52,397 nucleotides of DNA from Streptococcus oralis (lineage in GTDB: Bacteria > Bacillota > Bacilli > Lactobacillales > Streptococcaceae): the NCBI RefSeq assembly GCF_001578705.1, contig NZ_KQ969037.1, positions 84,993-137,389 on the forward strand. The letters are read 5' to 3'. Below the pieces are notes generated by a model. That model made no database searches. It saw only the letters and a program-made list of their open reading frames with translations, and was not told the origin of the DNA. The position numbers and the translations under genes were made by a program. Of the stretch, positions 1 to 7,490 are shown piece by piece (the stretch's first letter is position 1; every line of letters starts with the position of its first letter).

Positions 1-14
1 AGTAAGAAAAAGGA

Positions 15-43
15 TTGTAAATTTTCTCTCTTTCTGATATAAT
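15..43 (+). promoter_or_regulatory. Promoter of the glycine T-box operon
   Basis: A -35 box TTGTAA (15-20) is separated by 17 bases from TATAAT (38-43), which also has the extended TGn element (35-37). It reads into the T-box leader. Confidence 0.75.
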
Positions 44-232
44 AATCAACAAGAAAGAAAGTCTTATGGCGTTCTTCAAGCGAGCTTGGGATAGTGGGAG
101 CCAAGTAGGACAAGGTAAGAAACTGGCGCTTTCTGTCGTATTTTTAAAAACAATGAAGTAATAAATTAGGGTGGAACCGCGTTTCAGACGCCCCTAGTCG
201 CAAGACTTGGGTGTTGAAATTCGGTTCTTTTT
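44..232 (+). promoter_or_regulatory. T-box leader, probably glycine-responsive
   Basis: The T-box core AGGGTGGAACCGCG is at 168-181. It is followed by a terminator hairpin: TTTCA-ACGCCC (182-193, one bulged base) pairs with GGGTGT-TGAAA (209-219), then a short T-rich run. T-boxes read the charging state of a tRNA, and uncharged tRNA stabilises the antiterminator. The codon GGC at 68-70 lies where a specifier would be expected, and glyQ and glyS lie downstream, so tRNA-Gly is the likely effector. The specifier assignment is inference from sequence alone. Confidence 0.85.
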
Positions 233-267
233 GAATTTCGTCTAATACCTAAGTAGAAAGGAGCATA

Positions 268-639
268 ATGCTTAAAGGATCTTGTTTATGCAAAGCAGTG
301 ACCTATACTTTAGATGAGGAATTGTCGGAATTAGTTTTTTGTCATTGCTCATTCTGTCGGAAAGCAACTGCGTCTGCCTATACAGTTAATGCCAAAGTTA
401 GCAGCAAAAATTTAGTATTGTATGGAGAAAAGAATTTAGTTACTTATAGTTCATCTCCAGGGAAACAACGCTATTACTGCCAGAACTGTCACAGTCAAAT
501 TTTCACTATTCAAGAAGATGTACCAGAAGTTTGTGCTTTGAAATTGGGTACAGTAGATGAATGCAATCAGAATTTACAAACTGTTCCCAAACGTCATATT
601 TTTCAGGCCCCAGCTTTTTCTTGGTTGCTTGATGAGTAA
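268..639 (+). CDS. GFA/CENP-V family zinc-binding protein
   Basis: This 123-residue protein has the cysteine pattern of the GFA (glutathione-dependent formaldehyde-activating enzyme-like) fold: C6-x-C8, C25-x-C27-xx-C30 and C71-xx-C74, seven cysteines that bind two zinc ions in the family. Family members are small cytoplasmic proteins, and very few have a proven reaction, so no substrate is assigned. The start is supported by AAAGGAG seven bases before ATG. It is the first gene after the glycine T-box, with glyQ 183 bp downstream, so it is probably co-transcribed with glycyl-tRNA synthetase and induced by glycine starvation. No signal peptide or membrane segment is seen. Confidence 0.8.
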   Translation: MLKGSCLCKAVTYTLDEELSELVFCHCSFCRKATASAYTVNAKVSSKNLVLYGEKNLVTYSSSPGKQRYYCQNCHSQIFTIQEDVPEVCALKLGTVDECNQNLQTVPKRHIFQAPAFSWLLDE

Positions 640-661
640 ATCCAAAAAGATAATATAAATT

Positions 662-697
662 AAAGGAGTAAACAATGTTTAAAAAATTGACTTTCCA
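662..697 (+). repeat. Partial duplicate of the glyQ ribosome-binding site and first codons
   Basis: These 36 bases match 810-845 at 35 of 36 positions. They contain the AAAGGAG Shine-Dalgarno, ATG (675) and the first eight codons of glyQ. After the repeat the frame diverges and stops after 21 codons, so this copy encodes only a short decoy peptide. The two copies flank a 112-bp segment. Confidence 0.85.
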
Positions 698-781
698 CTG
701 CGTCAGTGGCAGAGACCTCCTTATAGTCGGGCTGAGCTAGACGCGGTACTAACTCGTCTTGCCTCGTATAATCGACGAGGC
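695..781 (+). repeat. Hairpins in the segment between the two glyQ start copies
   Basis: The segment holds a perfect 6-bp hairpin CCACTG-cgt-CAGTGG (695-709) and a 7-bp hairpin GCCTCGT (761-767) / ACGAGGC (775-781), with TATAAT at 767-772 across the second loop. I do not recognise the element. Two hairpins between short direct repeats fit an inserted or tandem-duplicated segment. Confidence 0.55.
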
Positions 782-822
782 AGACTCGTGTCGCAAGTAA
801 TTTATAAAAAAAGGAGTAAACA

Positions 823-1740
823 ATGTCTAAAAAATTGACTTTCCAGGAAATCATCCTTACTTTGCAACAATTTTGGAATGACCAAGGTTGTATGCTTATG
901 CAGGCTTATGATAATGAAAAAGGTGCGGGAACGATGAGTCCTTACACTTTCCTTCGCGCTATCGGACCTGAGCCATGGAATGCGGCTTATGTAGAGCCAT
1001 CACGTCGTCCTGCTGACGGTCGTTACGGGGAAAATCCTAACCGTCTTTACCAACACCACCAATTCCAAGTAGTTATGAAGCCTTCTCCATCAAACATCCA
1101 AGAACTTTACCTTGAGTCTTTGGAAAAATTGGGAATCAATCCTTTGGAACACGATATTCGATTCGTTGAAGATAACTGGGAAAATCCTTCTACTGGTTCA
1201 GCTGGTCTTGGCTGGGAAGTTTGGCTGGATGGGATGGAAATCACTCAGTTCACTTACTTCCAACAAGTTGGTGGATTGGCAACTGGCCCTGTGACTGCGG
1301 AAGTTACCTATGGTTTGGAGCGCTTGGCTTCTTACATCCAAGAAGTGGACTCTGTCTATGATATTGAGTGGGCTGATGGTGTAAAATACGGAGAAATCTT
1401 TATCCAGCCTGAGTACGAGCACTCAAAATATTCATTTGAAATTTCGGACCAAGAAATGTTGCTAGAAAACTTTGATAAGTTCGAAAAAGAAGCTGGTCGT
1501 GCCTTGGAAGAGGGCTTGGTTCACCCTGCCTATGACTATGTTCTCAAATGTTCACACACCTTTAATCTGCTTGACGCGCGTGGTGCCGTATCCGTAACGG
1601 AGCGCGCAGGCTATATCGCTCGTATCCGTAACCTGGCCCGTGTCGTAGCCAAAACCTTTGTCGCAGAACGCAAACGCCTAGGCTACCCACTTTTGGATGA
1701 AGCAACACGAGCTAAACTCTTAGCAGAAGACGCAGAATAA
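823..1740 (+). CDS. glyQ: Glycyl-tRNA synthetase alpha subunit
   Basis: GlyQ is the catalytic alpha chain of the bacterial alpha2beta2 glycyl-tRNA synthetase, which charges tRNA-Gly with glycine using ATP. The 305-residue sequence is full length for the family and is conserved throughout, opening with the typical [14 protein letters not shown] stretch and containing the class II synthetase core. AAAGGAG lies seven bases before the ATG. It follows the T-box and the GFA gene and precedes glyS after a 211-bp spacer rich in hairpins, a gap unusually long for two subunits of one enzyme. Its own start region is duplicated upstream at 662-697. Confidence 0.96.
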   Translation: MSKKLTFQEIILTLQQFWNDQGCMLMQAYDNEKGAGTMSPYTFLRAIGPEPWNAAYVEPSRRPADGRYGENPNRLYQHHQFQVVMKPSPSNIQELYLESLEKLGINPLEHDIRFVEDNWENPSTGSAGLGWEVWLDGMEITQFTYFQQVGGLATGPVTAEVTYGLERLASYIQEVDSVYDIEWADGVKYGEIFIQPEYEHSKYSFEISDQEMLLENFDKFEKEAGRALEEGLVHPAYDYVLKCSHTFNLLDARGAVSVTERAGYIARIRNLARVVAKTFVAERKRLGYPLLDEATRAKLLAEDAE

Positions 1741-1807
1741 AGAGAGTGACAAATTACGAAAATGGGCGAACAGAGTGAGCCTTGAGCCAGTTGCTGTAGT
1801 GATGAAG

Positions 1808-1886
1808 GTATCCTTAGTGAAGCTAAGGATACTAGGCAAAATTGGAGACTTTCGGCTCCAATTTTAGCAATGAAACGACGAAGTCG
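1808..1886 (+). repeat. Hairpin cluster between glyQ and glyS
   Basis: Three perfect inverted repeats lie in the 211-bp spacer: GTATCCTTAG (1808-1817) / CTAAGGATAC (1823-1832) with loop TGAAG, AAAATTGGAG (1838-1847) / CTCCAATTTT (1856-1865), and CGAC (1876-1879) / GTCG (1883-1886). The second ends in only four T residues, so it is at best a weak terminator. They may stabilise the upstream mRNA or tune glyS relative to glyQ. Confidence 0.6.
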
Positions 1887-1951
1887 GTTGCTTGCGTGCC
1901 GATCACATAAGGCAAACTGGAAAATAAAAAGATACTTTTCGGAGAAAAAAC

Positions 1952-3988
1952 ATGACAAAAAACTTATTAGTAGAACTCGGTCTTGAAGAGTTACCAGCCT
2001 ATGTAGTAACTCCAAGTGAAAAACAACTAGGTGAAAAAATGGCAGCTTTCCTAAAAGAAAATCGTCTTTCCTTTGAAGCCATTCAAACCTTCTCAACCCC
2101 ACGTCGTTTAGCTGTTCGTGTGACTGGTCTTGCAGACAAACAGTCTGATTTGACAGAAGATTTCAAGGGGCCAGCAAAGAAAATTGCCTTGGATGGTGAT
2201 GGAAACTTCACCAAAGCAGCTCAAGGATTTGTCCGTGGGAAAGGCTTGACAGTTGAAGATATTGAATTCCGTGAAATCAAGGGTGAAGAATATGTCTATG
2301 TTACCAAGGAAGAAATAGGCCAACCAGTTGAAGCCATTGTTCCAGGTGTAGTAGACGTATTGAAGTCACTGACTTTCCCTGTCAGCATGCACTGGGCTAA
2401 CAATACTTTTGAATATATCCGTCCTGTTCACACTTTGACTGTTCTTTTAGATGAAGAAGAGTTCGATTTGGATTTCCTTGATATCAAGGGCGGTCGTGTG
2501 AGTCGCGGTCATCGTTTCTTGGGACAAGAAACCAAGATTCAGTCAGCATTGAGCTATGAAGAAGACCTTCGTAGCCAGTTTGTAATCGCAGATCCTCGTG
2601 AACGTGAGCAAATGATTGTTGACCAAATCAAGGCAATCGAAGCTGAACATGGCGTACGTATCGAAATTGATGTCGACTTGCTGAACGAAGTCTTGAACTT
2701 GGTTGAATACCCAACTGCCTTTATGGGAAGTTTTGATGCTAAATACCTTGAAGTTCCAGAAGAAGTTTTGGTGACTTCGATGAAGGAACACCAACGTTAC
2801 TTTGTTGTTCGTAATCAAGACGGTAAACTCTTACCAAACTTCATTTCAGTCCGTAATGGAAATGCAGAGCATTTGGAAAATGTTATCAAAGGAAATGAAA
2901 AAGTATTAGTTGCCCGTTTGGAAGACGGTGAATTTTTCTGGCGTGAAGACCAAAAATTGGTGATTGCAGATCTTGTTGAAAAATTGAACCAGGTGACCTT
3001 CCACGAAAAGATTGGTTCCCTTCGTGAACACATGATTCGTACAGGTCAGATTGCCGTCCTTTTGGCGGAAAAAGCTGGTTTATCAGTGGATGAAACGATT
3101 GACCTAGCTCGTGCAGCAGCCATTTACAAGTTTGACTTGTTGACAGGTATGGTTGGTGAATTTGACGAACTCCAAGGTATTATGGGTGAAAAATATGCCC
3201 TTCTTGCTGGAGAAACTCCAGCGGTGGCAGCTGCTATTCGTGAACACTACATGCCTACATCAGCCGAAGGCAAACTTCCAGAGAGCAAGGTTGGAGCAGT
3301 TCTAGCCATTGCAGACAAATTGGATACGATTTTGAGTTTCTTCTCAGTAGGCTTGATTCCTTCAGGTTCTAATGACCCTTATGCCCTTCGTCGTGCAACT
3401 CAAGGTGTAGTTCGTATCTTGGATGCTTTTGGTTGGCACATTGCTATGGATGAGCTGATTGACAGCCTTTATGCTTTGAAATTCGACAGCTTAACTTATG
3501 AAAATAAAGCGGAGGTCATGGACTTTATCAAGGCTCGTGTCGATAAGATGATGGGTTCAATTCCAAAAGACATTAAGGAAGCAGTCCTTGCAAGTTTGAA
3601 CTTTGTCGTGGCGGATATGTTGGAAGCAGCAAGTGCTCTTGTAGAAGCAAGCAAGAAAGAAGACTTCAAACCATCTGTTGAATCCCTTTCACGTGCCTTT
3701 AACTTGGCTGAAAAAGCCGAAGGGACTGATACTGTTGATCCAGCTCTCTTTGAGAATGAAGAAGAGAAAGCCTTGGCAGAAGCAGTAGAATCACTCGTTT
3801 TGTCAGGGACTGCAAGTCAGCAATTAGAACAACTCTTTGCGCTTAGCCCAGTTATTGATGCTTTCTTTGAAAATACTATGGTAATGGCTGAAGATCAGGA
3901 TGTCCGTCAAAATCGTTTGGCTATCTTGTCTCATTTAACTCAAAAAGCAGCTAAACTTGCACGTTTCAATCAAATTAATACCAAATAA
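1952..3988 (+). CDS. glyS: Glycyl-tRNA synthetase beta subunit
   Basis: GlyS is the tRNA-binding beta chain that pairs with GlyQ. At 678 residues it is the usual length. It begins [16 protein letters not shown], typical of the family, has an HD-like helical middle part and ends in a helical region resembling the anticodon-binding DALR domain. The start follows TCGGAGAAAAAAC. Translation signals are separate from glyQ, so the two subunits are probably balanced post-transcriptionally through the hairpin spacer. No frame defects are seen. Confidence 0.96.
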   Translation: MTKNLLVELGLEELPAYVVTPSEKQLGEKMAAFLKENRLSFEAIQTFSTPRRLAVRVTGLADKQSDLTEDFKGPAKKIALDGDGNFTKAAQGFVRGKGLTVEDIEFREIKGEEYVYVTKEEIGQPVEAIVPGVVDVLKSLTFPVSMHWANNTFEYIRPVHTLTVLLDEEEFDLDFLDIKGGRVSRGHRFLGQETKIQSALSYEEDLRSQFVIADPREREQMIVDQIKAIEAEHGVRIEIDVDLLNEVLNLVEYPTAFMGSFDAKYLEVPEEVLVTSMKEHQRYFVVRNQDGKLLPNFISVRNGNAEHLENVIKGNEKVLVARLEDGEFFWREDQKLVIADLVEKLNQVTFHEKIGSLREHMIRTGQIAVLLAEKAGLSVDETIDLARAAAIYKFDLLTGMVGEFDELQGIMGEKYALLAGETPAVAAAIREHYMPTSAEGKLPESKVGAVLAIADKLDTILSFFSVGLIPSGSNDPYALRRATQGVVRILDAFGWHIAMDELIDSLYALKFDSLTYENKAEVMDFIKARVDKMMGSIPKDIKEAVLASLNFVVADMLEAASALVEASKKEDFKPSVESLSRAFNLAEKAEGTDTVDPALFENEEEKALAEAVESLVLSGTASQQLEQLFALSPVIDAFFENTMVMAEDQDVRQNRLAILSHLTQKAAKLARFNQINTK

Positions 3989-4036
3989 AAAATAAAATCT
4001 GTTAAACGGATTAAACCTTATCACAAAGGAGAAGAA

Positions 4037-4294
4037 ATGGATCCGAAAAAAATCGCTCGTATCAACGAGCTTGCCAAAAAGAAAAAAACAGAAGGCTTAA
4101 CTTCTGCTGAAAAAGTGGAACAAGCTAAACTTCGTGAGGAGTACATCGAAGGCTATCGTCGTTCTGTTCGTCACCACATTGAAGGAATTAAAATTGTGGA
4201 TGAGGAAGGAAATGACGTCACACCAGAAAAACTACGTCAGGTACAACGTGAAAAAGGTTTGCACGGCCGTAGTCTTGATGATCCAAACTCATAA
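4037..4294 (+). CDS. DUF896 (YnzC-like) small protein
   Basis: This 85-residue highly charged protein matches the DUF896 family: an N-terminal helical hairpin ([19 protein letters not shown] ... [14 protein letters not shown]) and a conserved tail [18 protein letters not shown]. The B. subtilis relative YnzC is encoded by an SOS-regulated operon, but its molecular function is unknown. It has its own Shine-Dalgarno (AAAGGAG) 48 bp after glyS and is probably the last gene of the glyQS transcript, ending at the terminator at 4341-4371. Confidence 0.85.
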   Translation: MDPKKIARINELAKKKKTEGLTSAEKVEQAKLREEYIEGYRRSVRHHIEGIKIVDEEGNDVTPEKLRQVQREKGLHGRSLDDPNS

Positions 4295-4340
4295 AATGAA
4301 AGGGGTTGTAGATGATTTACATTCCCCTTTTCTTTTGCAA

Positions 4341-4371
4341 TAAAAAAGAAGGAGCCAAGTGGCTCCTTTTT
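4341..4371. terminator. Bidirectional terminator
   Basis: GGAGCC (4351-4356) pairs with GGCTCC (4361-4366), flanked by an A-run on the left and TTTTT on the right. It lies between convergent genes and can serve both strands. Confidence 0.85.
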
Positions 4372-4377
4372 GGTTTC

Positions 4378-5622
4378 TTAGTTGCTTGCGCCAGAAGTAG
4401 CGTCAGCGTCACCACCGTGGCCTCCAGCATCCCCTGAATCAGAAGCGCCAGAAGTAGCATCGGCGTCTCCATGACCTCCAGCAGCAGGAGCAAATGGTCC
4501 GCTACCACCTACCAAACGTTGACCAGTTTCTTTTAGGTACCAGTCAAGCCATGGTTGGAAGTTAAACACGATTTCATTGATACCAGCGTATGATCCGTCA
4601 GGATAGTACATCGCTTGGTAGTTGTGGGTGTTGATGACACCTGCAGGAGAACCTGGAACGATAGTACGGACGTATTCTTGGTTTCCGTTGCGAAGTGTTC
4701 CGATAACCCACTCTACGTTCTTCATACGTGCTGGTGGAAGAGAACCATGAACAGTCGACATACGGCTACCTGATTGAGGTGGCACACGTTTGGCAAACAT
4801 GGTGTCTGGATCTTGGTGAGCGTTGTTGTAGTAGAGGAATTGGTTGTTGTCGTCAGCATATGTCAATTCAAATGGCATAGCTTTCAAGAACATATCAATT
4901 TGGTTAACTGTCAAGATACCGTGGTCCAATTTGACATAGGTATCACCAGAAACAGCGCCAGTGATTGCAGCAACTTTTTCTACCCATTCTGGATCGTCAG
5001 GATCAACTTCTGTGATGGTTGTAGCGATTGGTTTTCCACAATCCAAGTCTTCTGGTTCGATTGGTTTTGGTTTTTTCAATTTCGAAACGACTCCTACGTA
5101 TTTTACAAAGTTATCTAAGCAAGTCTCAAGGAATTTAACAGTTCCTTCGTTGGTGATATTTCCGTTGTTATCAAAAGCTTCCTTAGCTTTACCAAGAAGG
5201 AATTCATTCCCTGGAAGCGTGTAGGCATTAACACCTGGAGCGTCAAGGATTTTACGAAGGTGAACTTGGGCACGTGATGTTCCTTGGTCATAGTATGATG
5301 CACCCACAATCATAACAGGCTTGTTTTCAAATGGATGAACTTCGTATGAAAGCCATTCGAGTACAGATTTGAGAGAAGCTGAGATAGTGTGGTTGTGCTC
5401 AGGAGTAGCGATAATGACACCATCAGCACGTGTAATCTTGTTATACAAGAAACGCAATTGGAAACTTTCGTCCCATTTTTCGTCTTGGTTAAACATTGGA
5501 ACTTCGTCGATTTCAAGGACTTCTAATTCAAATTTGAATTTGAAATTGCGACGAATAAATTCCAAGAGTTTGCGGTTATATGATTGATCGTAGTTTGATC
5601 CAACAAGTCCAACAAATTTCAT
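4378..5622 (-). CDS. NADPH-dependent FMN reductase-like flavoprotein with duplicated flavinylation tail
   Basis: This 414-residue three-part protein starts with a flavodoxin-like NADPH:FMN reductase domain (about 1-185; phosphate loop GSNYDQSYNRKLL and the TPEHNHTISASLK stretch). A middle part (about 215-365) resembles the PAS_10 domain of DUF438 proteins: FELTYADDNNQFLYY, then HGSLPPARMKNVEWVIGTLRNG. The Gly/Ala/His-rich tail carries two copies of DATSGAS (388-394 and 407-413), matching the Dxx(S/T)GA(T/S) site where ApbE attaches FMN to Ser or Thr. It is the third gene after apbE and its short paralogue, 17 bp downstream of the latter. No signal peptide is seen, so it should act in the cytoplasm. 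Covalent flavinylation is inferred from motif and context. The electron acceptor is unknown. Confidence 0.8.
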   Translation of the reverse strand: MKFVGLVGSNYDQSYNRKLLEFIRRNFKFKFELEVLEIDEVPMFNQDEKWDESFQLRFLYNKITRADGVIIATPEHNHTISASLKSVLEWLSYEVHPFENKPVMIVGASYYDQGTSRAQVHLRKILDAPGVNAYTLPGNEFLLGKAKEAFDNNGNITNEGTVKFLETCLDNFVKYVGVVSKLKKPKPIEPEDLDCGKPIATTITEVDPDDPEWVEKVAAITGAVSGDTYVKLDHGILTVNQIDMFLKAMPFELTYADDNNQFLYYNNAHQDPDTMFAKRVPPQSGSRMSTVHGSLPPARMKNVEWVIGTLRNGNQEYVRTIVPGSPAGVINTHNYQAMYYPDGSYAGINEIVFNFQPWLDWYLKETGQRLVGGSGPFAPAAGGHGDADATSGASDSGDAGGHGGDADATSGASN

Positions 5623-5639
5623 TCTTTCGGTCTCCTATC

Positions 5640-6245
5640 TTACAAATTTTCCCAGTCAAATTCTTCAGCGTCTTTGCGAAGCAATTCTTGTGCATTGCGC
5701 AATTTTTCAGTAATTTTCACAAAGATACGGAAGTCATCAAAGATGGCATCCAATTTCTTGATGACGTCAAGGTCAACCAAGTCGCCACTTGGGTTAAATG
5801 CTTGAAGAGAGTGTGAGAGCAAGAATTCATCTGGTAGAACATTTGCCTTAATTTCAGGAGCATTCAAGATTTGACGAAGTTGCAATTGGGCACGAGATGA
5901 ACCAAGTGTACCGTAAGAAGCACCAGTAATCATGATTGGTTTGTTCAAAAGTGGGTAAATACCGTAAGATAGCCAAGCAAGAGCGCTCATCAAAACTGCA
6001 GGGATAGAGTGGTCGTACTCAGGAGTACCGATAATCACACCATCAGATGCTTCGATTTTGGCTGCAATCTCAAGAATTTCAGCGGGAAGAAGTTTATCTG
6101 CTGGTTTGTTGAAAACAGGGATATCCTTGATTTCAACGAGTTCAATTTCAGCTTTATCAGCAAAGTGTTTTTGCATGTATTGGAGCAATTGGCGGTTTGT
6201 AGAACGTTTAGAGTTCGTTCCAACAATGGCAATAAGTTTTAGCAT
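5640..6245 (-). CDS. NADPH-dependent FMN reductase family protein
   Basis: A 201-residue flavodoxin-like oxidoreductase with the FMN phosphate-binding loop VGTNSKRSTNRQLL near the N-terminus and the GTPEYDHSIPAVL and GASYGTLGSSRAQ segments of the family. It is a paralogue of the N-terminal domain of the next gene (5622-4378), from which it is separated by 17 bp, and it follows apbE by 18 bp. The pair may form a two-component NAD(P)H-to-flavin system in which this protein passes electrons to the flavinylated partner. That is inference; quinone, azo or metal reduction are also possible. It ends in an acidic tail without a flavinylation motif. Confidence 0.85.
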   Translation of the reverse strand: MLKLIAIVGTNSKRSTNRQLLQYMQKHFADKAEIELVEIKDIPVFNKPADKLLPAEILEIAAKIEASDGVIIGTPEYDHSIPAVLMSALAWLSYGIYPLLNKPIMITGASYGTLGSSRAQLQLRQILNAPEIKANVLPDEFLLSHSLQAFNPSGDLVDLDVIKKLDAIFDDFRIFVKITEKLRNAQELLRKDAEEFDWENL

Positions 6246-6263
6246 GAGATTTCCTTTCTCTTT

Positions 6264-7193
6264 TTACATAATACAATTTTGAAGGCCTGAAGAACAAGCA
6301 AGGTGCCCCTCTTTGTCGATGATGATGGCTTCAATCCCATCTATACTTTCGACTTGCCAGAGGATAGAAGCGCTTCGTTCTCCGAAAAGGCGTGTTGTCC
6401 ATATCTCACCATCAACGGATTTATCAGAGACAATCGTTAGGCTAGCAAGATCGGTTTCGACAGGAAAGCCTGTCTCACTATCAAAGATATGGTGATAGTC
6501 TTTTCCATCTACTGTCAGGTGGCGTTCATAGATACCTGAAGTGACAACGGATTTATTAGAAGCAGGAATGGTTAGGAGATGATTGCCACGAGGATTTCGC
6601 GGATCTTGAATACCGATTTGCCAGGCTTTCCCTTCTTTGGTTTGGTTATTCCCGATGGTGAGGATATTTCCTCCGAGATTGATCAAGGCAGAGGTGACAC
6701 CGTGCTCTTTCAAATACTGAGCAACCTTATCTGCACTATAGCCCTTGGCTAAACAACCTAAATCAAGCTTCATTCCTTTCTTATCTAAAAAGACAGTAGA
6801 GCTAGTCGGATCTAACTTGATAAAATGCGGGTTAACTAGAGGCAAGACAGCTTCGATTTCGTTTAACTCTGGAAGCCGTGCATCTGCAAATCCGATTCGC
6901 CAGGTTTGAATCAAGGGACCGATACTGATATTTAGATGGCTAGAGGGAGCTAGGCTATGCTCCAGTCCAAGAGCAATCAGTTCAAATAGGTCAGGATGAA
7001 CCTTAACAGGTGCGATTCCAGCCTGGTAGTTGATTTCCATCAGTTCGGATTCTTGACTGTTGGCGTTGAAGCGGTATTCGAGCTCCTTGAGCAAGTCAAA
7101 AGCACCTTGAAGCAGGGTTTCTGCCTGCTCATCTACTAATGAAATCGTGATAGTTGTTCCCATTAGCCGTTCAGAACGTGAACGAAGAGGCAA
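6264..7193 (-). CDS. apbE: FAD:protein FMN transferase (ApbE family), cytosolic type
   Basis: ApbE moves FMN from FAD to a Ser or Thr of a target protein, using Mg. Visible family motifs are DLGCLAKGYSADKVAQYL, INLGGNILTIG, SVVTSGIYER and HHIFDSETGFPV. There is no signal peptide or lipobox, unlike the lipoprotein ApbE of many bacteria, so targets should be cytoplasmic. Beginning at TTG 7193 (309 residues) places AAAGGAG eight bases upstream. An ATG at 7226 would add 11 residues but lacks a Shine-Dalgarno. It is the first gene of a three-gene operon whose last product carries two candidate target sites. The promoter at 7285-7313 has a cre-like sequence. Confidence 0.87.
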   Translation of the reverse strand: MPLRSRSERLMGTTITISLVDEQAETLLQGAFDLLKELEYRFNANSQESELMEINYQAGIAPVKVHPDLFELIALGLEHSLAPSSHLNISIGPLIQTWRIGFADARLPELNEIEAVLPLVNPHFIKLDPTSSTVFLDKKGMKLDLGCLAKGYSADKVAQYLKEHGVTSALINLGGNILTIGNNQTKEGKAWQIGIQDPRNPRGNHLLTIPASNKSVVTSGIYERHLTVDGKDYHHIFDSETGFPVETDLASLTIVSDKSVDGEIWTTRLFGERSASILWQVESIDGIEAIIIDKEGHLACSSGLQNCIM

Positions 7194-7284
7194 GCTACCA
7201 ACTCCTTTCTTCTTGTAGGAAATCATTCAAGATAAGTTAGATTAATAGAAAATTTAACCCCTTACATTTTCTTTCCATGTATCT

Positions 7285-7313
7285 AGCATACCATAAAGTC
7301 AGCGTTTTCACAA
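7285..7313 (-). promoter_or_regulatory. Promoter of the apbE flavin operon with cre-like site
   Basis: On the reverse strand TTGTGA (7308-7313), 17 bases and TATGCT (7285-7290, with upstream TGG) form a promoter. TGAAAACGCTGACT (7297-7310) fits the CcpA consensus TGWAANCGNTNWCA at 13 of 14 positions and overlaps the -35 box and spacer, so carbon catabolite repression is likely. Confidence 0.6.
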
Positions 7314-7424
7314 ATAAATTTTAACAAAAGTCAAGAAATATGCTTAAAAATTGGAAGGAAATGAAACAAATAATATAGCAAAGAATAATTTTTTCTGAAA
7401 AAAAGAGAATTCCAAGCAAATACC

Positions 7425-7453
7425 TTGTAAACGCTAACAGCAAATGATATACT
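7425..7453 (+). promoter_or_regulatory. nox promoter with perfect cre site
   Basis: TTGTAA (7425-7430), 17 bases and TATACT (7448-7453) form the promoter. TGTAAACGCTAACA (7426-7439) fits the cre consensus at all 14 positions and covers the -35 box, the arrangement expected for direct CcpA repression. Confidence 0.75.
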
Positions 7454-7490
7454 AGAAGGGTAAATTAAATTTTAAAGGTGGAATTATTCT

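Noticed and set aside
1683-2102. 139-codon reverse-strand frame across the glyQ end and glyS start
   Set aside because: It is antisense to two certain genes, has no ribosome site and its composition (many Leu, Phe, Ser) is that of a shadow frame.
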